31,519 bases of DNA from JAUUZT01 sp964654015 (GTDB lineage: Bacteria; Chloroflexota; Dehalococcoidia; GIF9; AB-539-J10): contig CAZZHQ010000023.1 in NCBI GenBank assembly GCA_964654015.1, positions 1 to 31,519 of the forward strand, given 5' to 3'. This document shows positions 8,196 through 15,510 of this stretch, one piece after another; positions within the stretch are counted from its first letter, which is position 1, and every line of letters starts with the position of its first letter. A program made the position numbers and the translations under genes. A model generated the notes under the pieces. It saw only the letters and a program-made list of their open reading frames with translations. It was not told the origin of the DNA and did no database searches.

Positions 8196-9167
8196 ATGAA
8201 AGGCGGCAAATATGACAGGACAATCCGTCTACTTCACGTGCTCCATATTCTCAACTACAATCCCAACGGCATCAGACCTGAGAAAATAGCTGACCAGTGC
8301 AAGGTGAGCGTACGGACTACATACCGTGACCTGCTGGCTCTTGAGGACTGGGAGCAGCTTAATATCCCAATCGTGAGGGAAGGCGGTAAATGCAGGCTGG
8401 AACCGGGCCGAGTTCTACCTCCAATCATCTTCAACCTCCCGGAGGCTGTTACCATTTTCCTTGCTTCCAGGCTACTTCTTGAATACAGCAACGCATATAA
8501 TCCAAGTATTGAAAGCACTTTCACCAAGCTTAGTTCCGTAGTTCCTGGCCCGTTAAGGGAGCAGGTACGTAAAACCATAGAGTGGATGCACACGCGTAAC
8601 CAAAACAAGCATTTTGTGCAGACACTCGACCTGCTTGCCACGGCATGGACTCAGGGGCGCAGGGTCAGGATGTGGTACTGGACACTAGGGGATGATAAAG
8701 CAACGGAGCGCATAATCGAGCCATACTTCATCCAACCGGCAGCGCTAGAACACGGTAATTATGTAATTGCATACTGCCACAGGGTAGAAGATGTACGTAT
8801 ATTTAAGATTGAGCGCATCGAAAGGATTGAACTCCTTGAAGAAACATATTCGGTACCGGCAGAATTCGATGCCAATGAATACCTTGCCTCATACTGGGGA
8901 ATTAGCATATATGGAGCAGTTAAAACAGTGAAGCTCAAGTTCAGCCCCGATATAGCCAGGATAGCTGTGGAAACTATGTGGCACCCCTCGCAGGTCACCG
9001 AGTTACAGAAAGATGGCTCAGCGGTAGTGACCCTGAACATTGCCGTGACAACGGAGTTCATCACCTTCATACTGGGCTGGGCCGAAAAAGTAGAGGTGCT
9101 GGAGCCAAAGGAACTGCGTGAGCAGATAACAAGCACAGCCAAGGCTATACTGAAAGTATATAGCTGA
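8196..9167 (+). CDS. HTH and WYL-domain transcriptional regulator (YafY type)
   Basis: A 323-residue regulator. Residues 1-60 form a DeoR-like winged helix: LLHVLHILNYNPNGIRPEKIADQ leads into the recognition helix VSVRTTYRDLLALE. The WYL domain is at about 150-220, with VRMWYWTLGDD, IIEPYFIQP, NYVIAYCH and IFKIERIERIE, and a WCX-like C-terminal segment follows. WYL domains usually sense nucleotides, nucleic acids or small ligands. The start is ATG 8196 with GGAGA about 11 bases upstream. It is divergent from the M14-like peptidase across 202 bp, which makes that operon the obvious candidate target. Confidence 0.92.
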   Translation: MKGGKYDRTIRLLHVLHILNYNPNGIRPEKIADQCKVSVRTTYRDLLALEDWEQLNIPIVREGGKCRLEPGRVLPPIIFNLPEAVTIFLASRLLLEYSNAYNPSIESTFTKLSSVVPGPLREQVRKTIEWMHTRNQNKHFVQTLDLLATAWTQGRRVRMWYWTLGDDKATERIIEPYFIQPAALEHGNYVIAYCHRVEDVRIFKIERIERIELLEETYSVPAEFDANEYLASYWGISIYGAVKTVKLKFSPDIARIAVETMWHPSQVTELQKDGSAVVTLNIAVTTEFITFILGWAEKVEVLEPKELREQITSTAKAILKVYS

Positions 9168-9409
9168 AAACAACTCTGTCGTCCACAATTCTCTCCAGCG
9201 TCGTTTTAAGTCTCAGGTATTCTTGGCTGGTGTCAACACCCGAGAGCAATGAGATGACAGTTATATTCTTTAACAAGTAGCGTCCTCTCGTCTCGATTCC
9301 CGATACAAATCCTGCTACCGTATTATGCCCTTAACCTCCACAGTTCTGCGGAGAATATAATAGCGATGACCTGTGACATCCAGTTTATCAGAACCTAATA
9401 TAACCGGAT

Positions 9410-10528
9410 TTATGCTGCCTGACTGGATGCTCTTGCCTGGGCGACACAATATAACCTGTGTTCTTCTCTCGCTGCATTCAGGCAGAGGTTACAAAAAACG
9501 CAAGCTGCTTTCCTCGTATCTCCGGCCTTCCATCGTGCTACCAGGTTTGGCTCCCTTATCAAAGGTCGTGACAACGAAATATAATCTGTTAATCCTTCAG
9601 TAATCAATCGCTCGGCAACGACATACGAAAGAATACCACCCACAAGCATCAACGGGACTTTACATTGTTTTTTATACAGACGGGCAGCCTCACGGTAATA
9701 CACCTCGTCTCCCGTAGTTTTTAATAACCCCTGCCTTGCTGGTCCATATTTACCTGAGTAATTGATAAGTCCACCACTTAGTTCTATAGCGTCTATTCCC
9801 TCATTTTCAAGCATTGCTGATACTTCCAGCATTTCGCTAACAGAAAACCCGCCCTCGATGAAATCCTCTGAATTAAACTTTATCATTACCGGATATTCAG
9901 CACCTGCTTCAACTCTTACCTGTCGTAATATTTCCAGGACAATCCTGGCCCTATTGGCAACAGTTCCCCCATAGTCGTCAGCTCTTCTATTATAGAAGGG
10001 GGAGAGAAACTGGCTCATCATATAACCATGTGCCGCATGGAGTTGAATGCCATCGAAGCCCGCCTTTCTGGCCCTTATAGCTGCAAGCCCGAAGTCTGAT
10101 ATCACGCGGTCAATATCTTGCTTGGTCATTTCCCTGCAGAAAGGTCCATTCTCATTTTTCATGACCGACGGGCCCATTGGTTCCATTCCCGTCAAAGAAG
10201 CATTAGAATGACAACCTGCATGTGCCAGTTGTACCGCTATTTTCCCTCCGTTGGCATGAACAAGTTCAGTCATCCTGGAAAGCCCATCAATATGACTGTC
10301 GCTAAAAATACCCAGTTGTCTTGGACTAATCTGACCATCCTGGTGGACGTATGCATGTCCAGAGATAATAAGCCCAACCTCACCACGAGCAAGCTCTGCT
10401 GATAGTGCATCTATTGCCTTCGTCGAATAACCTTCTTTGTCTGCCATTCCATTCCATGTTGCCGAGCGGACAAAGCGGTTTTTCAGCGTCATGTTCTTGA
10501 TATTGCCTGGTTCAAAAAGCATTGACAT
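9410..10528 (-). CDS. NADH:flavin oxidoreductase, Old Yellow Enzyme family
   Basis: A 372-residue TIM-barrel flavoenzyme. The N-terminal MTLKNRFVRSATWNGMA block binds FMN, VQLAHAG carries the conserved substrate-binding His, and AAHGYMMSQFLSPFYNRR and YGG are family signatures. The C-terminus has C-x2-C-x2-C-x11-C (CVFCNLC, then C after LY), resembling the [4Fe-4S] site of 2,4-dienoyl-CoA reductase, but the FAD/NAD domain of that 670-residue enzyme is absent. It is therefore a stand-alone enoate-reductase-like protein that needs a separate electron donor or uses NAD(P)H directly. The start is ATG 10528 after AGGAGG. No close operon partner. Confidence 0.92.
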   Translation of the reverse strand: MSMLFEPGNIKNMTLKNRFVRSATWNGMADKEGYSTKAIDALSAELARGEVGLIISGHAYVHQDGQISPRQLGIFSDSHIDGLSRMTELVHANGGKIAVQLAHAGCHSNASLTGMEPMGPSVMKNENGPFCREMTKQDIDRVISDFGLAAIRARKAGFDGIQLHAAHGYMMSQFLSPFYNRRADDYGGTVANRARIVLEILRQVRVEAGAEYPVMIKFNSEDFIEGGFSVSEMLEVSAMLENEGIDAIELSGGLINYSGKYGPARQGLLKTTGDEVYYREAARLYKKQCKVPLMLVGGILSYVVAERLITEGLTDYISLSRPLIREPNLVARWKAGDTRKAACVFCNLCLNAAREEHRLYCVAQARASSQAA

Positions 10529-10704
10529 AATATCCTCCTGATGAACAATATAATATAATTCGCTAATGCTTTATAACATATAAGGCTTTTTTTAGAATTG
10601 TGGTACCTTATTGTATGTGTTTTATTGTCCTGCCTTAAGTAATTGTACCACTCACCAAATTGGTGACATAACAGTTGAGGGTGCCCCTCTTTTCGGATTA
10701 CTCC

Positions 10705-11181
10705 TCAGTTGCTTCTCTTACTGGTGTCCCATATATAGAACGGATATCTCTTTTCCTCTAACTTAGATAGTCCATGCTGTCTGATAAGAGAGCAATTCTC
10801 CTTCGGCGTGTCGCCATGAAGAGCTTCCAGAAACTCAAATTTATCACAGGCATCGAGCTGCCCGCACTCCCAACATCCTTCATATCCTTTTTCCCTGCAG
10901 CAGCAGAGTATCTGGCAATCAAAGGAGGAGCATCCACCTGCAACTCTGCAGGAATGATCGCATCGTAATTGTACGATACCTCGCAACACTTCCATGAAAC
11001 GGTCGTACTTCTCAAAGGTGCTGTTGGTATTCCTTTTAATAGTGACGTAGCTTTCGAAATCACTCTCCGTGAGGGCATCCATCAGGGCTTGTGCCCGCTC
11101 CATTATCGAGTTCCTGTACCTGATGCAGTCTTTACAGTAAAGTCCGCAATACGCCACCAGCTCTTTTGTTGTTTCGCTCAT
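10705..11181 (-). CDS. DUF3795 domain protein, Cys-rich
   Basis: A 158-residue Cys-rich protein matching DUF3795. It opens with ELVAYCGLYCKDCIRY, the hallmark C-x3-C-x2-C of the family, followed by LRCDHSCRVAGGCSSFDCQILCCCREKGYEGCWECGQLDAC, with Cys spacing suited to zinc or iron-sulfur binding. ATG 11181 is preferred over the TTG one codon earlier because AAGGAG lies 7 bases before it. It is divergent from the GDP-mannose epimerase gene. The family is widespread in anaerobes; its function is unknown. Confidence 0.88.
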   Translation of the reverse strand: MSETTKELVAYCGLYCKDCIRYRNSIMERAQALMDALTESDFESYVTIKRNTNSTFEKYDRFMEVLRGIVQLRCDHSCRVAGGCSSFDCQILCCCREKGYEGCWECGQLDACDKFEFLEALHGDTPKENCSLIRQHGLSKLEEKRYPFYIWDTSKRSN

Positions 11182-11332
11182 CAAACTGCTCCTTCAGTAT
11201 AATAATACACGAAAGATTGGATTGAAGTACGAGCGTGTAAGTAACTATTTCTTGTGTTGGCATGATACCATGACCCTGCTAGAGGTGCCCTAGAGCAGCA
11301 CAGAAAATAGATAAACGAAAAGAGGAGTCAAT

Positions 11333-12304
11333 ATGAAACGAGCACTAATCTGTGGTGCAGGTGGATTTATTGGTAGCCATCTGGTGAAAAGATTAAAAGA
11401 TGAGGGTTATTGGGTTCGTGGCGTGGATTTGAAATACCCCGAATTTAGTGAAACAAGCGCGGATGACTTTGTCACTGGTGATTTAAGAGACCCTTGTATT
11501 TGTGAAAAGGTCACAGACCAACCATTTGATGAGGTGTACCAGCTTGCAGCTGATATTGGTGGTGCTGGCTTTATTTTCTCGGGGGAAAATGATGCGGACA
11601 TCATGCATAATTCGGCACTAATAAACCTGAATATGGTTGAGGCTTGCCATAAGGTTGGTGTAAAAAAGATATTCTATTCTTCTTCGGCATGTATATACCC
11701 CCAGTATAACCAGATGGACCCGAATAATCCCAAGTGTTCAGAAGATTCAGCTTACCCAGCAGACCCTGATAGTGAGTACGGTTGGGAGAAACTATTCAGT
11801 GAGCATCTGTACCTGGCATTCGGTAGAAATTATGGAATGGATGTACATATTGCACGCTTTCATAATGTCTTTGGACCGGAAGGGTCCTGGAATGATGGCC
11901 GAGAGAAAGCACCGGCTGCCTTCTGCCGGAAGATTGCTGAAGCCCCTGATGGTGGAGAGATTGAAATGTGGGGAGACGGACTTCAGACGCGGTCTTTCCT
12001 GTATATTAATGAATGCCTGGAAGGTATTCGCCGATTAATGAAATCGAATTTTACAGACCCAGTGAATATTGGCTCCGAAGAAATGGTATCTATCAACCAC
12101 CTTGCAGAAATGATTATGAATATTGCGGGGAAAAAACTTTCGGTTAAACATATTTCAGGTCCCCTCGGTGTTCGTGGCCGAAATTCAGATAACAGGTTGA
12201 TTAAAGAGAAACTGGGTTGGAAGCCAACTTCCCCCTTGGCAGATGGCTTGAAAGAAACATACCGATGGATTGCTGATATGGTTGAGAAAAATAAAGTGAA
12301 ATAG
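11333..12304 (+). CDS. GDP-mannose 3,5-epimerase-like extended SDR
   Basis: A 323-residue NAD-dependent epimerase/dehydratase. The Rossmann motif is GAGGFIGS (8-15). The sequence closely follows plant GDP-mannose 3,5-epimerase: SSSACIYP with catalytic Cys120, EYGWEK with Tyr149 and Lys153, RFHNVFGPEGSWNDGREKAPAAF with the second catalytic residue Lys192, and EMWGDGLQTRSFLYI. The plant enzyme converts GDP-D-mannose to GDP-L-galactose and GDP-L-gulose. In a bacterium the product probably feeds a surface glycan. GAGGAG precedes ATG 11333. The stop is 16 bp before the thiazoline-hydrolase-like gene, so they form an operon. Confidence 0.9.
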   Translation: MKRALICGAGGFIGSHLVKRLKDEGYWVRGVDLKYPEFSETSADDFVTGDLRDPCICEKVTDQPFDEVYQLAADIGGAGFIFSGENDADIMHNSALINLNMVEACHKVGVKKIFYSSSACIYPQYNQMDPNNPKCSEDSAYPADPDSEYGWEKLFSEHLYLAFGRNYGMDVHIARFHNVFGPEGSWNDGREKAPAAFCRKIAEAPDGGEIEMWGDGLQTRSFLYINECLEGIRRLMKSNFTDPVNIGSEEMVSINHLAEMIMNIAGKKLSVKHISGPLGVRGRNSDNRLIKEKLGWKPTSPLADGLKETYRWIADMVEKNKVK

Positions 12305-12320
12305 CTAAGGAGGTAGAGAA

Positions 12321-13076
12321 ATGGTAAAACAAAATTACTACAGTTCTCGAAAATCACAACTGCTAAAGGACTTCGATAAAACAGCGGATCTTATCATAAG
12401 CTCTATTATCTCAAAATACGGACCAGATTTTGCAAATACGCTTTACCGAGATACCCGACAGGAATATGAGACACTTATTCCACAAATCCCGCACATTGAT
12501 GGCATGAGAGGGGCTGCACTAAACTCATTTCTTCGTATCACCACCCAGGAAGTGGCAGTTCATAAAGCCATGAAAAAGTATGGAAAGACAGCAGGTGAAG
12601 CCTGGGAAATTTGTCATGAAGCATTGAGATTAAGAATGGCAAAGTATCCTAAAATCAAAAGTTGGCTATTGGGGCGCATCATGTTTTCAGGTATCCTGAA
12701 AAAAAGAATGGGGAAACTGGCAGCAACAAATAAACGGCTAAGATTTGGAGACTTTGAGGTTAGATATGTTATTGGTGATGGGGAAGACTTCGTATTTGGC
12801 GTTGACTATATAGCGTGCGGAAATTACAAATTTGTTAAGGATCAGGGAGCAGAAGAATTTGCTCCATATGTTTGTATGTCAGACATTGCTTTAAGTGATG
12901 CAATGGGATGGGGGCTAGTAAGAACCGAAACACTTGCTGATGGCTGCGAGAGATGTGATTTCAGGTTTAGGAAGGGAAGTAAAACACAGATTTCTTCCAA
13001 GACTCCCGAGGTACAGAAGACAATCGAAAAAATATCCAAGCAAGAGGATGAACCTTCTCGGGAGGCTGCAAGGTGA
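12321..13076 (+). CDS. L-2-amino-thiazoline-4-carboxylic acid hydrolase-like protein
   Basis: A 251-residue protein resembling the PF14196 family. The reference enzyme opens the ring of L-2-amino-thiazoline-4-carboxylate on the way to cysteine. The recognisable C-terminal pattern is FAPYVCMSDIALSDAMGWGL, RTETLADG and CERCDFRFRKG (about residues 178-222). The N-terminal half is helical, without signal peptide or membrane segment. The last 30 residues are Lys/Glu/Ser-rich and probably disordered. AAGGAGGT precedes ATG 12321. It is the second gene after the epimerase. Many members are annotated from homology only, so the true substrate is open. Confidence 0.75.
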   Translation: MVKQNYYSSRKSQLLKDFDKTADLIISSIISKYGPDFANTLYRDTRQEYETLIPQIPHIDGMRGAALNSFLRITTQEVAVHKAMKKYGKTAGEAWEICHEALRLRMAKYPKIKSWLLGRIMFSGILKKRMGKLAATNKRLRFGDFEVRYVIGDGEDFVFGVDYIACGNYKFVKDQGAEEFAPYVCMSDIALSDAMGWGLVRTETLADGCERCDFRFRKGSKTQISSKTPEVQKTIEKISKQEDEPSREAAR

Positions 13077-13321
13077 TAATCTAGCCTATTGTTATTAAAC
13101 CAAACAATCCACCTGCAAAGAGGCAGTCCAATATGCTGCAATATAATACTAACTATATCTGTAGCCTAATCCGTTCTATGCAATGAAATCCAGGAGAGTA
13201 CTATCCTCTCCTCAAATAGTTAATTACTTCATCCGTGCTGCTTTCGCTGCTATTTGTAACAATTTTCCCCCTATTCCGTTTTATATGGTAACAATAATTA
13301 TTAAAGAAAGGGGTGAAATTA
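13077..13321. other. gene-poor AT-rich stretch upstream of leader ORF
   Basis: No convincing gene starts here. It contains ATTGTT/AACAAT as a short inverted repeat near 13088-13108 and two direct copies of GTAACAAT (13256-13263 and 13288-13295), 32 bp apart, just upstream of the SD at about 13307. These could be protein-binding sites; a third near-copy GTAACATT occurs at 13514-13521. Confidence 0.4.
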
Positions 13322-13422
13322 TAAGCAGCATAATTAGAAAACTGGGAATAGCCACTGTAGTCGCTTTTGCAGGTAGTGTTTTTACTACGGGCGGTAATTC
13401 CGATCAGGGCAACCAAGGATAA
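13322..13422 (+). CDS. possible small leader peptide ORF with non-canonical ATA start
   Basis: About 33 codons: a basic N-terminus (IIRK), a hydrophobic run (LGIATVVAFAGSVFT) and a polar tail (TGGNSDQGNQG). The upstream sequence GAAAGGGGTGAAATT closely copies GAAAAGGGGTGATATT that precedes the GTG start of the secreted gene at 13558. At identical spacing the codon here is ATA. ATG 13285 and 13183 are in frame but have no SD. It could be a leader peptide, a decayed signal-peptide gene, or a real gene with a start mutation. Confidence 0.35.
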
Positions 13423-13505
13423 GAGAGTCCCTAGCTATGGGTTGCCGACCCGCGCAAAGCACGGCACGGTAAAGTTTCTGAAAAGACTGTAATCCGGAAA
13501 TAGCT
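13408..13505 (+). promoter_or_regulatory. structured RNA leader candidate (alternative stems)
   Basis: Two folds are mutually exclusive. Fold A pairs GGCAACC (13408-13414) with GGTTGCC (13440-13446). Fold B closes AGCTAT (13433-13438) on ATAGCT (13500-13505) and encloses two hairpins, GGGT/ACCC (13439-13442/13448-13451) and AGTTT/AGACT (13473-13477/13484-13488). Between these lies GCGCAAAGC followed by ACGG, reminiscent of the CGCAAAGCC-ACGG core of class I c-di-GMP riboswitches. The remaining conserved parts of that class do not line up, so the class is unassigned. Confidence 0.4.
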
Positions 13506-13557
13506 TAAGACTCGTAACATTTGGTAAATATATTATAGAAAGAAAAGGGGTGATATT

Positions 13558-13962
13558 GTGAAAAGATTATCAAATTTGTTTATTAAGGCACTAATAATTT
13601 CAATTATCCTTATAGTGCCGCTGTCAGGTGCGATTCTTGCTGATGACATCGGCATTGAAGTTGTGGCGTCGCCTAACGTACTTGCTCTTAATTCTATCGG
13701 AGGCAGTGTATCACTTCATACGGATATCAGTTATTCTCCAGGAGAATACGAAGAAATGTCTCTTACGGTCAACGGGAAAAGTATTGACATTACATCCACC
13801 TTTGCCGATAACAGAGGTGATTTGGTCATTAAATGCGATATTGATACATTAAAGAGCTTGGTTTCCGAAGGGACAGCCGACTTTGAGCTCACTATCACCA
13901 CTGCGGATAGTGTATATACTGGAACTGACGAGATCAGGATTGTCTCACCCAAATGTAAATAA
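13558..13962 (+). CDS. secreted hypothetical protein
   Basis: A 134-residue protein with a clear Sec signal peptide: basic MKRLSNLFIK, hydrophobic ALIISIILIVPLSGAI, and a probable cleavage at LA-DD near residue 29. The mature part of about 105 residues is beta-rich with no Cys until KCDI and PKCK, and looks like a small immunoglobulin-like or adhesion-type domain; I do not recognise a family. The start is GTG 13558 with AAAAGGGGTGA 7 bases before it. Its leader contains the candidate structured RNA and small ORF. It is followed by a perfect 10-bp hairpin (13991-14020). Confidence 0.8.
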   Translation: MKRLSNLFIKALIISIILIVPLSGAILADDIGIEVVASPNVLALNSIGGSVSLHTDISYSPGEYEEMSLTVNGKSIDITSTFADNRGDLVIKCDIDTLKSLVSEGTADFELTITTADSVYTGTDEIRIVSPKCK

Positions 13963-13990
13963 CTGCTAATAAAGGATTAATCCAGAACCA

Positions 13991-14020
13991 GAAATGGAGG
14001 GCTTGCCAGTCCTCCATTTC
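13991..14020 (+). terminator. hairpin after secreted protein gene
   Basis: GAAATGGAGG (13991-14000) and CCTCCATTTC (14011-14020) form a perfect 10-bp stem with a 10-nt loop, 29 bp after the stop codon. There is no clear T tract, so it may stabilise the mRNA end rather than terminate by itself. Confidence 0.6.
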
Positions 14021-14131
14021 TATTCAGCCCAATCCATTCCATATATCCGCCTTAGTTAGACTTTAGCTCATTTCTTGATTGCCGAACGAAATGATGATTT
14101 AGTTTCAATCTCTAACTTAATGAGGTAATAT

Positions 14132-14962
14132 TTGAGCCGTATGGATATTCCTTTTTCAAGATGGTATCCCGTAATTGCCGGGCGAAGGTCCCGCCGACAT
14201 TTTGATGCAAGCCGGCCAATTGAAACTGACACACTTTCAGCCCTTGATACAGTGTGCCAACAGTTCAATCCCTTTCCCTCTGCCCGGTCATGCCTGGTAA
14301 CTGAACCTGCAAAAAGCGTTATTAGAAGCATAATTGGTAGCTACGGAAAGATGGAGGGTGCCCCTGCTTTTATTGCTTTTATTGGGAATATGGACAGCGT
14401 TTCCGTTCAGGAAGAAGTGGGTTATACCGGAGAGGGAATCATACTGGAAGCATCGGCTCTCGGATTGAATACCTGCTGGGTTGGCGGATTCTTCCGTCCC
14501 GAGAAAGTAGCTTCAATGATAGGAATCAAGAGCAACGAACGGGTGTTGGCAGTTACCCCGGTAGGTTATGCCCACAGTGGTGAATCACTGGGTGAGAAGT
14601 TGATGACCGGTTTAGGGCGTACCCATCAGCGTCTCCCTATTTCCAGGTTGGCTAGCGGGGTGGAGTGGGATGAGTTATCGCAATGGGTAAAGACAGCTAT
14701 TCAAGCTGCCCGGCTGGCTCCATCTGCGGTGAATCGTCAACCCTGGGGGTTTGACATTGAAGACGGCAGTATTGTAGTTCGCATAAGGAGCCATGGTCCT
14801 GAAATTACGGTTTCCAAGCGTCTTGATTGCGGAATTGCCATGTTACATATTGAGGTAGCGGCGCTTAGCTGCGGGGTAAGAGGCCAGTGGCAGCTGCTGA
14901 AAAGCCCTCGGGTAGCCAGGTTCAGTGTCGTGGACAGTTCTGTCACGCCCTTGATATCATAG
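14132..14962 (+). CDS. nitroreductase-like protein (putative TM nitroreductase type)
   Basis: A 276-residue protein of the nitroreductase fold resembling PF14512. It is a tandem arrangement: the first half has GRRSRRHFDASRPIE, EGIILEASALGLNTCWVGGFF and AVTPVGYA; the second half repeats the theme with TAIQAARLAPSAVNRQPWGFDI and DCGIAMLHIEVAALSCGVRGQW. The APSAVNRQPW segment is the FMN-binding signature. The natural substrate is unknown. The start is TTG 14132 with GAGGT 7 bases upstream; ATG 14141 is the alternative. No membrane segment is present despite the family name. Confidence 0.85.
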   Translation: MSRMDIPFSRWYPVIAGRRSRRHFDASRPIETDTLSALDTVCQQFNPFPSARSCLVTEPAKSVIRSIIGSYGKMEGAPAFIAFIGNMDSVSVQEEVGYTGEGIILEASALGLNTCWVGGFFRPEKVASMIGIKSNERVLAVTPVGYAHSGESLGEKLMTGLGRTHQRLPISRLASGVEWDELSQWVKTAIQAARLAPSAVNRQPWGFDIEDGSIVVRIRSHGPEITVSKRLDCGIAMLHIEVAALSCGVRGQWQLLKSPRVARFSVVDSSVTPLIS

Positions 14963-15051
14963 AAGACAGCGACAGGGGTACCTTTATGCCCACTCGGGAG
15001 GACATTGGTAAGTGACAGTTTCCCCAATTTAATAAAGGGATCATAACAGAC

Positions 15052-15465
15052 ATGAGAAAAACAATCGGACTAATATCTCTTCCGGTTATCTTGCTGACCA
15101 TCGTCAGCGGCGCCACCGCCTGCACCTCCAGTCCTTCAGCAACCTATGAGGAGAGCGCCGTCCGGGCTTATGCCGACCCGGCGACAGAGACGACTTTACA
15201 GGGCCTGAGCGAGAATAACCTGGCGAAATACACCCAAAATGCCAACTCAGAATTCAAAGCAGCGGTAACTCAAGAAATACTAGAGACGGCTGCGGACCAG
15301 ATAAACAGTCAGCTTGGCAGTTATGAATCCAAGGAGTTTTTAAGAGTTGAGGAGCAAGACGGTTACACCCTTGTTCACTACAAGGCGAAGTATGCCAAAG
15401 GTGAAGTGGGTATCAGGATGGTTTTCGACAAAGACCAACTCGTCGCAGGCCAGTGGTTTGAATAG
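15052..15465 (+). CDS. DUF3887-like lipoprotein
   Basis: A 137-residue exported protein. The signal sequence (MRKTIGLISLPVILLTIVSG) ends in an imperfect lipobox, ATAC, with the lipidated Cys at residue 24. The mature domain (LQGLSENNLAKYTQNANSEF and the C-terminal ...VRMVFDKDQLVAGQWFE-like ending) resembles DUF3887, a small NTF2-like or cystatin-like fold found in membrane-anchored proteins. A weak SD (AAGGGA) lies about 12 bases before the ATG. It converges on the DUF2779 gene with 45 bp between the stops. Function unknown. Confidence 0.8.
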   Translation: MRKTIGLISLPVILLTIVSGATACTSSPSATYEESAVRAYADPATETTLQGLSENNLAKYTQNANSEFKAAVTQEILETAADQINSQLGSYESKEFLRVEEQDGYTLVHYKAKYAKGEVGIRMVFDKDQLVAGQWFE

Positions 15466-15510
15466 CACCACTTTCCGTTTTCATGGAGATTGTTGCCGGT
15501 TCATAGTTAA

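Noticed and set aside
9168..9409. Gap between the convergent WYL regulator and OYE genes searched for a terminator or small gene
   Set aside because: No stable stem, SD-linked ORF or repeat could be supported.
10684..10700. GAGGG-TGC-CCCTC followed by TTTT, terminator-like on the plus strand
   Set aside because: No plus-strand gene ends here; on the minus strand, where DUF3795 ends, the stem is not followed by a T tract.
13183..13422. Full 79-codon frame from ATG 13183
   Set aside because: No SD before ATG 13183 or ATG 13285, and the first 35 codons have no protein-like pattern; only the part after the SD at about 13307 looks meaningful.
14963..15027. Possible frameshifted extension of the nitroreductase-like protein
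   Set aside because: The protein already has a complete second FMN-binding half and a family-typical ending; the downstream frame gives no family motif.
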